Assembly (NCBI GenBank): GCA_016508695.1
Contig: VNKQ01000020.1
Coordinates: 496,001-560,000, forward strand
Length of the DNA: 64,000 nt
Reading direction: 5' to 3'
From: Hyphodiscus hymeniophilus
Lineage: Eukaryota > Ascomycota > Leotiomycetes > Helotiales > Hyphodiscaceae
A program made the translations under genes and the position numbers. The notes under the pieces are model-generated. The model was not told where the DNA came from. It did no database searches and was given only the letters and a program-made list of their open reading frames with translations. Of the stretch, positions 44,319-55,565 are shown one piece after another; within the stretch, counting starts at the first letter, position 1, and the number at the start of each line of letters is the position of its first letter.

Positions 44319-45132
44319 GGGCTCTGAAATGGCCCAGTAGCTTCAACGGTTCAGATAGCAGATTCCAGCCCAGGGTTTCAAAGAGTTGATAAAACTCTTA
44401 GATGGAGTATCACGTAGATCGATTGAAACACTTGCCTTGCTACGTCCAAACTTCTCCAAGCGCCTTGGGCCACTTCACAAAGATTATCATCACCGACGGT
44501 TCAGGACCAGAAACGGTTACCTGGCTCGCGCTAATAATCCCTCTTGTTTTGCACAGTTCGTCCTTCTGAGATGTTCTTGAGAGCACTCCCCACAAGCAAT
44601 CTTCTTCCGCACGGTGTCTGCACCATGAAGCAAAATACGGAAAAGACGAGTCAGGCTCACTTTTCATACCGCCATGTCGATGGGTACTCCTTACCGAGCC
44701 CGGTGACGCATATTGAGAAAGCTGTCAAAGTCCTTTATAATAATTGAGGAAAGGGATATCCCCTTCCCCACTCGTTGATCTTTATTTGACCACTTAAACA
44801 CTTCTAAGGAAGCGGCTTTGTAACAAATGGAGGCTGGCCACGTTGGTTTTACCTGAGATCATTTGGCAACCTCAATTTGAGCGGTAACGGCCTGCTTGAG
44901 ACATGCTGTTATGTTATTGATTGTTCGTAAGTGTTCTATCTACGCTGCAAAATGTTCCTTTATCACGCTCCAATAAACGCTCAAGTTCCGACCCCACAAC
45001 CAAGCGCTTGTACCTGAAAAAAACAGCCGGACTATACGCTAGAAAATCGTGGTCTTACTGCCGACCAATACCTACCGAAGTTCAACTACGAACAAGACAG
45101 CACGATAGCTCCAAATTCAGGCTGATAGCAGA
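44319..45132. other. Intergenic spacer
   Basis: About 0.8 kb; short ORFs only, no motif, no gene supported. Confidence 0.4.
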
Positions 45133-46965
45133 TCATTCCCCAGGCTGATAATCCAATTCCACCATGCTCACCCCGTCACCAAGATATCCCCGCACAATCA
45201 ATCGTAGCTCATCCCGCATCTCGTGGTTAGCCGACACTGGACGGTCATTACTAACCGCGGAAAGTAGGAAAGTCTTGGGTCCTCACCCGTAATAAGCATC
45301 TGCCCACTTCTCTCCGTAGTTCCCGCTTTCCCATTTTCCAATTCCTCTTCCTTCTGCTTCTTAGAGCGGAGATCACCCTCAACCGGTAACCTTGTATCCC
45401 AGTCAATATCTCCAGATTGATTCTTACTGATATGACTACCCATCATCTCTTCACCAAGGAGGTCTTGTAGAGGAGCGACACCGGGGTGGATGGTGGCTCG
45501 CTTGCCGAATGGGACCTCTGGGGTGTACATAGACGAGCAGTAGATTGATATGGAGAGGATCTATACTATGGTCAGTAGCGTCAAAGGGACGAAGCTAAGG
45601 GGGGCATGTACACAGCCGTCATCTAACTTATCCTCCACCAGCGCTCCATTCAACAGTGATTGCCCCGCGATTCCGATCTCTGTCTTTAGGTAAGCTTCTT
45701 TGCTCAGGACGCTCACACACCAGGCGCTACCTTTGTCTTCGATCTGCCATACTAGGTGGATTCGACGAGCGCGAACCTCTCTCGCATTGTAGCCATGGAT
45801 CAGTCGTTTCAGGTAAGGCAGCTGGGCCGCGATGCCAAATCCGCTCGCGATCATGACAATAGTCTCGTACCCCTCCATTGGCACGCTCTTCCCATGTGGG
45901 CCGCTGAACATGACCCGAGAATCGAGAGCATGGTATTTGGTTGCCTGGTACAAGAGCTCCCGTGTCAGACCTCTGCGAGGCTCGATGAAAAGATCCAGCT
46001 TGTCCTGATTTCCCATAGCCCAGGAGATCACCACGAAAAGATGGCTCTGGATGAAGGACCAGAAGCTGACGGACGGGATCCACACGTTGATATACTGTCC
46101 AGGCTTAACATCCAACGGCCTCTGTAGGCGAATTCGAACTCGTACTGCGCCTCCTGCGTGTGATACGTGAGCCCTTGCGCTGTGATGCCGCAGAAAATCA
46201 TTCTTGACCAGGAAGAACCCGCACTGGAGGAGAAAGGTGGAAGTGAACAGTCCAGCAGATATGTAAAGGTAGAGGCGGGGAACGAGCTGATGGGAGGGCA
46301 AGTGTCGCCACATCGAATACGCAAAGAGACCGGCGAGGGCCTGGTGGGTGCGAAGGAAGAGCTCGTAAGAAGGCTGTCGAAAGATACGAAGCGAGAGGAG
46401 TACGAGAGTAGCAAGTGCCGAGGCGCCCTATGCGCGTCAGTGTCTATTCGCAGAGGGCCTGCTTACTTACGATGACCGTGAAGAGATTCCCAGATCTGCT
46501 CAAGGGGAAAGACGTCCGGTTGGCCACAGCAACAAGTACGTGGAGTAGAGCTAGTGAAAAGGACATCAAGCTCGCGGATCGATGGACACGGCGGAGCGAG
46601 CTTAGAGATAGCCCAATCCTGTCGGCGAGGAAGCTGTGATGCGGACCCGCGAAGACGGGGACCAAGTTGATCAGCGAGAGGTTTCCTGCTCGGAGGCCTG
46701 CTCTTGGTAGTGAAGAGGTTCGAAAACCAAGACAGAACACGTTTACCGTGACATAGGCCAGCTGGATCAATACTGTGGCGCGACTCCACGGCCCGATACC
46801 TCGATATCTTTTCAACGCATACGGGTAAACAAGATGCTTTGATATCCAAAGGTAGACCACTCCCAGGAGTCCGCTAAGACGAGGCACTGATTCAACGAGG
46901 ACAAGTATGAGCAGAATGCCGCCTACGGCAATAGCGTACCCCTCCGTCGAATCTATACTATTCAT
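45133..46965 (-). CDS. Ferric/cupric reductase transmembrane protein (FRE family)
   Basis: Exons 46965-46471, 46427-45612, 45560-45287 and 45236-45133 give 562 residues; introns of 43, 51 and 50 bases. Membrane part: several helices with two bis-His pairs spaced 13 residues, His128/His142 (VHRSASLMSFSLALLH) and His193/His207 (HQALAGLFAYSMWRH), which bind two hemes. Then the FAD domain (RPLDVKPGQYINVWIP, followed by SHLFVV where HPFTI/HPFSI is usual) and the NADPH domain (VMFSGPHGKS, IVMIASGFGIAAQLPYLKRL). The conserved C-terminus is VSANHEMRDELRLIVRG..VELDYQP. It reduces extracellular ferric or cupric ions at the plasma membrane before uptake. The altered HPF motif could affect FAD handling. 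Gene complete. Confidence 0.88.
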
Positions 46966-47474
46966 GACTAGGCGACGAATGCGAAGTTTGAGAAAGCTGT
47001 GGTAGATGACAATGAAGGTACTGAGGATGCGAAGGAAGCGCGAGGGAGAGAAGAGAGCACAAATCTAAAGGAGAGGGGACACCCAAAGTATTAGGAAAAA
47101 CGCAGGACGAGATGACCCTAAGGGTCACCACCCAAGAATAGGATTGCCAGTAGTTCAAACTAGCCTCGAAGCATGACAATTTTGTATTAAAGGTTGAGGA
47201 CCAGTTGCTTTCAAGTTCAGGATGATGTGTCCGTCAATAAAGTGTGCCCCTCGAGAGTTGAGGCAGGCTGGTTTCGTTAGGGGCAAAGGGACCTTGGACG
47301 TCTTTTCTGCTTTTAAGTGGGCCCTCGAGCCGACAACGATGACCCACCCATACATATGTGCTTAAATATCTGGCTGTTTCAAGGATTTGTTAAAATAATC
47401 CAGGAATAAGTTACCAACTTGCTTGGTTTATAACATTTTGCGCTCTGGAACACTTCTTCAAGCTATTAAATCCA
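46966..47474. other. Divergent intergenic region
   Basis: Between the FRE gene (minus) and the degenerate kinase gene (plus); likely holds both promoters. No gene seen. Confidence 0.4.
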
Positions 47475-48578
47475 ATGTGCGAACCTCGGACTACTCAATG
47501 CATCGATCCTCCTACGACACCTGACGCCCCTACAACAGCAGCAGCATCCCCTCAAGCTCTAGATGCCTCTGAGTCAGCATCGCAAATAGCTGCTCGAAAG
47601 CGTCGCCTCCACTCCCCACGTCGCTCTTCATGCCGCCCCAATCGTCCGCCTCCAGCCTCACGAGTTCTGCAGGAGTATTTCTGGACCTCGAGCATACAAG
47701 AGTTGCCATTCTACGATTGTAGTCCATGGGACTTCTACGTTCCGTTTCTTATATTGGAACCCTTTGAAGAGCTGCAACGCATCCTAGTGCTGGACAATAT
47801 TGGAACTAAGATACGAGTCATAAAAGGAGTGCATCTCCCTACAGAGAATAGAGCCCGATTGCCTATCTATGAAGTCCAGCATCGGAATTTTATAGATCTG
47901 TATGGAGCTTATCGCCTCCAAGATGAGGTCTTCCTCGTTTCAGAGTATGTCCCCTTCTCCGTGAAAGACATACTTCATAGCGACATTCATCCCACGGAAG
48001 CCGAGATAGCTTATATAATTGGTCAAGTACGTCATCACTCCTTGACCTTACACAGCGCTAAGATCTCAGGTACTGAACGGTATAAAATATCTCCACCTCC
48101 ATTGCATGAGCCATAGCGTGATTTCAGAAAGGTCAATCTGGATCTCTCAGAAGGGCAATGTCAAGATTGGTAATGGTCAGCTAGCCCGAGAAAACTGCGT
48201 AACTGACCGTGGTCGTCAGATGCCACCATCTATCCGATCCGGGACGAGCCAACCTCGGCAGATGTGTCTTGCCTTAGGTTTCTGATGTTAAAGTTGATGA
48301 ACGAGTCACAAGAGACAATGGAATCTGGGGCATCAAGGGAGTGGTCGGCCGCAGCCAAAAGCTTTATTGAAGCAACCTCCTGGGCGTCCCTAGGTGAACT
48401 CTGCGAGGTGAGTACGCATGGCTCCGCCACAGAACGTCGACTAAGACAAGTTGGAAAGCATACATTCCTGAATGGCTCCAATGGGCCGGAAATTCTGACA
48501 GCTCTCTGCTTTGCGAGTAATCTCATGCTACATCGAAGTGTCGAGCCGTTGGAAGCATTCTCCAAAAGGCTCGATTAA
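47475..48578 (+). CDS. Degenerate protein-kinase-like protein (pseudokinase)
   Basis: Exons 47475-48026, 48070-48169 and 48220-48578 give 336 residues; introns of 43 and 50 bases. The N-terminal ~60 residues are Pro/Ser/Arg-rich. The N-lobe then reads LQRILVLDNIGTKIRVIKGV and VQHRNFIDLYGAYRLQDEVFLVSEYV with a hinge, as in fungal kinase-like proteins. The C-lobe continues VLNGIKYLH, but the catalytic loop is CMSHSVISERSIWIS (no HRD Asp, no Asn), and the DFG position reads KIDATIYP. It therefore looks catalytically dead. The C-terminal part (LGELCE.. onwards) could also be spliced at GTGAGT 48410, which changes only the end. Confidence 0.6.
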
Positions 48579-50022
48579 AACACTAAGGATGAGCTTACCT
48601 AGACTAACATCGTCGGGTGAGTCCGCGGTAGAAGAGTTCAATGTCTTGCTGATTGGATCGGTTCTCCTAAGAGCGAGGATTCCTGGGAGAGAGAGAGACT
48701 ACTAGCCGTGAACGGAATTAGGCTCGGTCTCTCCTTTCTATGCCTACAGTACGTATTTGAGAGTTCTAAGCATGTTAGTTCATGAATCTTCCTCGATCAT
48801 ATACGACGGCCTGGAAGCGGAATCGGTCCTTCAGGGGAGCATCTCAGGCTGCGCTTCGCTATGCAAAATTGTTTCGAGGGTTCCCAAAGAGTAGCCTGTA
48901 AACAAGTATCGCGTCATCACACTAACAACACATGCCTCTCAATCCCATCGGCGCTCTTCGCTACTAGTCTGTGGAGATCCACTTCCTGGTGGGCTGGCTA
49001 CTGAGCGCTTTTGTACAGTTCTAAAAGCATCACTAATGCGAGCCCGGACAAGGCTTAAGGCCAATACCGAGCAATCACTATTTTATATTAACCTAAGCTT
49101 CTCTTACTTAAGTGACAGCAGTAAAGTATTACTGTAGCACATGCAATCTTCTCACATGTTAAATTTCCAATGTCTTAAACATACCAAGTGGAAGAAGCTC
49201 TTGGCAGGTATTTCTTGGTGTACCCAGATTCCCAAAATGTGGATAGCGGCATCCGTGATGAGAAAGGACGACTAAACCATCTCCCCTACTTAGATACTTG
49301 ACCGGGCGGGCGTCAATTTTCTCGTACAGCAGAGTAGGCCGGCCACCAGATTCTAACAAGGAGAGTCGCATTGGCCCATATCTTTCTGCTAGCTAGTAGT
49401 CTTACCGCGTCTTCAGTATCGTTCAGCAGCACCTCTTGACGGCAGAAATCCCTGAGGAGATTTTCGCAAGCAATAAAACATACTTTACTTCCTTGTTACT
49501 TTAATTTTTTTTCATGGCTATAATTAGCTTATATACCTCTCTTTTCTAACATTCTATCTCACCTCGAGATGAAGACAATCATTTCTAGAATCCTTTGCCA
49601 GATTTAGCTCGAATTTTCGGAGCCGAAAGCCATTTATCACTATCAAGCTTTGATGATGTGGAGCTATTTGCAAACCACTCGGAACATTGACACAGTTCGA
49701 CAAGTACGCTTTCACAATTCCCTCTTGGCTCAACCATATCTTGAAGTCTGGGGGTGAAGCGGCACCTCGTACAGATGGCAAATAAGAAGATATTGTCGTT
49801 TATCCTCGCAGAACGACGACTTCAAATTGCCTAAAGCGTCGAAGGAATGCAAAAAGAGAAATTGGGAATGTGAAGAATAGGAAAGAAACGCACACAGGAA
49901 TGTAGGCGGGAGGACAGAATGCTCACAATCATTCCCATGGGTCGAATCTTGTTATTCAATCACAGTACATTCCTGATATGTTGACCATGTACTGCCGAAA
50001 TTTGGTATAAAGTCTGTAGAGA
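48579..50022. other. Gene-poor spacer
   Basis: About 1.4 kb without a supported gene; AT-richer at 49380-49560. The last ~60 bases are the leader of the dynamin-like gene. Confidence 0.45.
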
Positions 50023-52396
50023 ATGGCCGGCATGTCTACTTTTAGAACGGAGTACAATCTATTATTCAAAGCAATCAGCGGTCCCACTATGAGACGAAAA
50101 ATGATCGAAATCGACGATATGGATAGCCCAGACAGAGTACGAGTGCTCGGCATTGTGGATCAGTTTCGCGAGCTTGGGGTGAATGAAGATATCTCACTCC
50201 CACAGGTAAGACCCCCTAAGCCTCAGATGTACAAGAAATTAACACCAGAAGCTTGTAGTTGTCGGAGACCAATCCAGTGGGAAATCTTCTTTACTCGAAG
50301 GACTGACTAGCCTGAGCTTCCCAGTTGCCAGTGACTTGTGCACTCGCCATGCTACCCAAATCGTTCTCCGCAGAGCCTCGCAAGGAGATGCTGTTGTCAA
50401 AGTATCTATCATACCTGGACCTACCGCCAACAGCAATGGAGAGCAGAAAAAGCTTCTCGAGAGGTTCACACGGACATTAGAAGCGGATAGGTTTACAACA
50501 GAAGAGTTCAAGAATATCCTAAATGAGGTCAGATTTGCTCAGCTTTGCCGAATTTCAACCCATATCTTAATATTGTTAGGCGTCAGTAATAATGGGCCTT
50601 CCAGGGCCAAGCGACGACATTGAGAACCTGGAGAAACGATTCTCAGACGACGTATTGAAGATTGAGCTGTCAGGCCCAGAGCACCACCATCTGAGCGTTG
50701 TAGATGTACCTGGTCTTTTCCACAGTGAGTATCTGCCCGGGCAAAAACATTCTGTCGCTGATCAAATCAGATCCAACCAAGTATCAGACTGAAGAGGACA
50801 AATCGATCATCCGTGGACTAATCGAACGATACATCACTGACACACGAACTATAATCTTGTGAGCACGACTTGAACTGCTAGAAACAAAGATCGCTAACAT
50901 TTCAGGGCTGTTCTGGATGCACGCAACAACCTGGCAAATCAGGAAGTCTTCAGAATGGCAAGAGCTGCGGATCCTGTTGGAATGCGGACTGTTGGTATTA
51001 TAACCAAGTGTGATGCGCTTCAAGAGGGCGACGAGCCAGGTGTATGTCCCGCTTGAGTTTATTGGGAAACCAAACTAAGAAAAGACAGGTGCTCAGGATT
51101 GCCCAAAACTCTGTCGAGCGGTTGAACCATGGGTGGTTCGCTGTCAAGAATCGCTCGACGAAAGAAATTTTGGACGGTGTGACGTTGGAGCAGCGAAAGT
51201 TGCTTGAGCGAGATTTTTTTCAGACGTCGCCTTGGAACCAACTGGCCAAAGACCGTGTTGGGATTGCCTCTCTCAAAAAGTTTCTCGGGAAGCTGCTTTA
51301 CGATCACATTCGTGGCGAGTTTCCGGCCCTCGTGGAAGAGATTCGCAACCATGTTTTGGAGTCTCGTAACGAACTAGATGCTTTAGGACCGCCTCGACAA
51401 ACTTTCATGGAACAGCGACAGTTCGTAACACGCCTTGCAGCTAAGTATCAAAGAACTGTGAACGACAGCCTCTCAGGTAACTATGAGAGTAACTTGGAGC
51501 CGCAGCATCCACTCAAGCTACGGATGCATCTTCAAACTGCAAATGAGGCTTTTGGAAAGTCAGTAGAAAGAAATGGTCATACCAGAGCGTTCATGACGGT
51601 GGATGGCTATGTCGACAGTTTCTTCAAGAGAACCAAGAATGAAGAGAATATTTATGACTGGATTCGTGGGCTCTATCGACATTCCCGAGGAGCAGAGCTA
51701 CCAGGCACAGTAAACCCTGCGGTTTTGGAAAATCTTTTCAGGCAACAATCCGCGAAGTGGGAGGATATTGGAAAGAACCACGTTACAACAATCAAACGCA
51801 TCATCGACGACTTCAATCATTCTATGTTCGAGATGCTTATCCCAGAGGCGTCATTAAGAGTCAAGATCGAGGATCGCAATATTGGCTTTGTGAACAAGGC
51901 TCTTGCCGGTGCTACGTGTCAACTCGAAAAGATTCTACGCGATGAACGAGGCGGAATCCTCCAGACAATCAACCACTACTTCGCTGAGACACTTGCAAAG
52001 ACGCGAGAGGATCGAGTCTTGGAACGACTTAAGAATGTAGGCCTGAACGACGGGGAAATGCAAATAATTGACTTAGCTGCTATCAAAGGCGCCGCTCATC
52101 TTAGTAACGAGGATCAAGCTGTTAACGATATCCATGATATCCTCAAAGCATATTACAAAGTTGCGATGAAGCGGTTCATGGATAACGTTATTCTCCAGGT
52201 CGTTGAGAGGCACTTTTTGGGAGAGGAAGGTCCTGTGAAAGCAATTTCTCCCGAGTATGTGGGAACGCTTACTGACACAGCACTATCGGACGTTGCTGCC
52301 GAAAGCTATGTAACGTCCAGCACTAGGACTGATATTGGCTACAAACTTGATAGATTAGAGAGGGCGTTGAAGCTGGCGGAGAGTCAACCTCTGTAG
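50023..52396 (+). CDS. Dynamin-like large GTPase
   Basis: Six exons, 50023-50205, 50252-50527, 50580-50724, 50771-50858, 50906-51041 and 51089-52396, give 711 residues. Introns are 46-52 bases with GTAAGA, GTCAGA, GTGAGT, GTGAGC and GTATGT donors. GTPase motifs: G1 LVVVGDQSSGKSSLLEGL (residues 62-79), the Thr-containing switch DLCTRHATQIVLRR, G3 DVPGLFH and G4 TKCD. A long helical stalk (WFAVKNRSTKEILDGVTLEQ, WNQLAKDRVGIASLKKFLGK) and a GED-like C-terminus (DIHDILKAYYKVAMKRFMDN, YKLDRLERALKLAE) follow. No pleckstrin or Pro-rich domain, so the layout is Mx/Vps1-like, a group expanded in fungi. Probable role: membrane remodelling or stress/defence; target membrane unknown. Intact. Confidence 0.9.
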
Positions 52397-52554
52397 CTCT
52401 TTCCTCTGGGATGCGCTTGTTTCTGCTCTGTTTTGTGGTTTCGCCCAATTCGGGTTTCCCACATTACGAAACGCTAATTGCGGGAGAAAAAAAATACTTC
52501 CAGGCTTATGCCAAAGTTGAGGAATTTTGTGGGAATTATAACTTCAGATTTTAG

Positions 52555-52890
52555 TCAATCATCGGGCAGAGGCTGGCTGACGCTTCGGCAGCTTTTGCAA
52601 CGTTGGTGATATACCCGAGCGTTGTATTTCTGTCCGGTATACATGCGAATAGTAATAGCAATTGTATAGCTTCCCCATCCGCGTTGACGACAGGCTGTAT
52701 TTAGACATTTAAAGCGTCCCTTGATATTGGTGACGTACTTCTCAATAGCCCCACTGTCCTCGTCGGTTCCGAAGAAAGAGAAGGAGAGATGGTGCTCCTC
52801 AAGCAGGCGACTAACGCTATCGTGCAATTCTGGAAATATTGACCACGACTGATCTGACGTTTGTACCGCGTGTCCCGCGACTCCGGCCAT
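52555..52890 (-). CDS. 3CxxC-type zinc finger protein, C-terminally short
   Basis: A 111-residue frame. After an N-terminal FPELHDSVSRLLEEHHLSF helix it has the 3CxxC zinc-finger pattern: GRFKCLNTAC, RGWGSYTIAITIRMY, YNARVYHQRCKSC. The family (fungal and receptor-transporter relatives) usually continues with a conserved (Y/E)ERVAYRL-type tail. Here the frame stops directly after SVSQPLPDD, and I see no exon downstream with that tail. It may be a truncated gene or pseudogene. Confidence 0.6.
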   Translation of the reverse strand: MAGVAGHAVQTSDQSWSIFPELHDSVSRLLEEHHLSFSFFGTDEDSGAIEKYVTNIKGRFKCLNTACRQRGWGSYTIAITIRMYTGQKYNARVYHQRCKSCRSVSQPLPDD

Positions 52891-53760
52891 GAGAAGGCGA
52901 TGTCGAGTAGTCTAGGTGGGCCTTAAGTATATGTGTTTTGTGGTGCTTCTCGAGGGACAAGAGAAGTAAAGCGAAGTTGCGTGGTGGAGTGTAGGAGCAC
53001 ATTGAGTCAGGAGGGAGGAGCATGACGAAGGTGTTGAGGGGGGCCGTCCGTGTTGTCTGGCCATGAGGAATGAGGGGTTGCCATCCTACCCTCCGAGACA
53101 TGCACGGCGTACCTTCGCAGAAGGGTCCCAACCACTTCTGCGTCTCTTGACCCTGGTATCTTCCGTCGATCTCATCAACAGTCCTCTAAAGAAAACCTGC
53201 TGAACCACTCATTCTTCGCGTGTAGATAGATGCGCATCTCCATTCCTTTCTGTATTCGATGTGAAGCATTTGCTAGCTTGGCGAATCCTAGACTTGAGAA
53301 AGCTTGACTCGTCTGCAGTGGTCGGCTCCAGCTTGCGAGGACCGCCACAGCTTGGCGACTTCTTAAGCATTCCACTTCGAATTGTGACGACGATTCAGCG
53401 TCCCTTTGCGACCTCTGGCTGAAGAGCATTCGTTTTCAATTCCTAGAGGGAAGTGAAGACAAATAGAATCCTCCCTGAATTCCTTGATCAGCTTAAAATT
53501 TTGAGGGATGTATTTTCGCTGCGCACCTGACGGTACAGACTTTTTTAGAAAGGTATCTCATGTTCTCGTGGGTAAAATCCACTGAAAGTCAAAGTAACTG
53601 TTATTTTTCTCGGCACGGAGGGTTTCTCGCTACGCAGGGATGGACGTTATCCTTGAATTGACAATAAGCTTGACCTAAAATGGTAAGACCGTGCACGAGC
53701 AAAAGTGGGGTAAAATACTCCAAAGAGTGTATTTAGAGGAAAGCCGCATTCGGGCACTAC
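52891..53760. other. Spacer before the solo LTR
   Basis: Only overlapping short ORFs (53131-52817, 53429-53175 minus) without motifs. No gene supported. Confidence 0.4.
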
Positions 53761-53971
53761 TGTAAGCACGAAGCTTCTATCTACTAAGGAAATACTACTG
53801 CTTATATAGAACCTTCGTTCCTTGGGACCCTTGGGGACCCTTATGGTCCTGGACCCTAGTGGTCCTTTGAGGTCTATCACGTGACCTGATCAGTCTCGTG
53901 ATCTCCACTCATGGTTCTCTTGTAGCCTCGCTACCGAGCCTCAGGCCATGAGCTGTCATGTGGTTGTAACA
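53761..53971 (-). mobile_element. Solo Gypsy LTR, little RIP damage
   Basis: On the minus strand it runs from TGTTACAACC to GTGCTTACA, 211 bases with TG...CA ends. It has an internal TATATAAGCAGTAG promoter-like box near its 3' end. It aligns with the RIP-mutated LTR at 4302-4526. No polypurine tract or pol sequence flanks it, so it is a solo LTR or an isolated end. The flanking pentamers (ACTAC and ATATG) do not form a target-site duplication. Confidence 0.75.
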
Positions 53972-55565
53972 ATATGTTAGGCAGATATGATGAGAATCAT
54001 GAGATACCTAACGTCTCTCCCTACGTCCTAAGATGCACCATATGATGAGACAAATCATAGGTATTCTGTGTTCCCTTTTTCATTGTCAGCAGGTACAACG
54101 CTCAGGCTGACTTTCTCGCCGTTTGATTGCACAACAGGATGTAACATACTAGATGCAAGAAGTAAAGCATGAAACTACGGAACGCGAATTGACATGATTT
54201 ACTATGACGTTTTAAGACTGCGATCATTGCGGCAACACGCTTTCCTCGACATTGTTCTGTTTCGGCGAAAATCGGGCGTCCATTGTTAAACCTTCCGGCG
54301 GTAAGGTAAGTTCCGTCATCGACTGAGAGGCGACCAACGACGTTCTAGATCCCGCTCTACTCCACTACAACTCCTTCAAACGTTGAGGTACCTAATCATA
54401 CCTGAGCGGTTCTTCAAACACCAATTTATTTGAGACCTGCCAAGCAACCCACGTGAATAGTGTGTAAGTTGCTTATTTGGGGTGAGAAAGGTACCAGTAG
54501 GCAACAAATACTCAATGGTAAAAAGCTAAGCGAGGGGCTAGCAGATAAGATATTATCTGGAGATTGGCCAATGTAACCAATACCATTCTCAGCCAAATCA
54601 CATCAACCACCCTAAGCTGCGGCATTCATGCACATCTAGCCTGAGGCAGCAGTCTGCCTGGCGTCACGTTGAGCGAGCTGGTTTAGACCAACCACAAGGC
54701 TCTTCTTTGGGGAATCTTCCCCTCAGTTGCCTCTATTTCTATGATGTTTATCGAAACAACCCCCTTTTCTACATAGCGGTATATTACACTCTTTACAGCC
54801 AAATTGAGTCGATCGTCTAGTAATATTCGTCTTTTGATTTTGAGGCCAATATGGTTCTTGGCTTATCCCAGAAGGTATAGCCCTTGCAGGCTGCGCAGTT
54901 CGTCCGAGTCCTTCTTTTTACCCAATGATGACTAGTGCTAAGAAGGCTGGAAGGACTGGGTTTAGTACGAGAAATTTGAGGTTTTCGTATACCCGGCGCA
55001 TTATTTGGCATCGAAATAAGCCCCTCCATAATTGAAAAGTACGAAATTAAGTACGAATTAATGAGTCAACGTTCAATAGTCTTCTGCAACACGGTTTCTA
55101 GCGGGGTTGGTTAGCATCAAGCTAGGGTCTACAGGGCTGAGAACGACTTAGGATGTGCGGGGCATCAAAGTCGAACCATTTATACTCCATACTATTGGCC
55201 CCCAATTACTGGCCAGAGTACCAGACACTTTTCGAAAACGCTCGAACGACCGCACTGGCTACACAGCAATACAAGGTATGCATTGACTGGAAAGGAAGGG
55301 CCTTTTATTGGGGGAGAAGGAAATGACTCCTGATCACGTAAGTCTGTGCAATCATGATGTGTCTCGACCGTGGCCTGCTCGCAGACTTGGCCATACTTCA
55401 GCAGCTGCGCCAAAGCTGGCTCTGGCGTAGCTGTACACGACGAATGATCGGAACCGGGTATTAGATAATCATTGAATGACATTCTGACAAAAACGGTGTA
55501 CTCGATCAAAGAGAATCTATTTTCTACGTCAGTGTCTCGATCGATGTTCCCGAAAATGCGCTGGC
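53972..55565. other. Spacer after the solo LTR
   Basis: About 1.6 kb. One minus ORF (55029-54817) has NCAACKGYTFWDKPRT but no partner exon. Another (55509-55192) has no motif. No gene supported. Confidence 0.4.

Noticed and set aside
53761..53971. Interpretation as the 5' LTR of a complete element
   Set aside because: No primer-binding site, gag or pol sequence on either side, and no target-site duplication; solo LTR is simpler.
54817..55029. Minus ORF with NCAACKGYTFWDKPRT
   Set aside because: The motif looks protein-like but I cannot link it to a family or to further exons.
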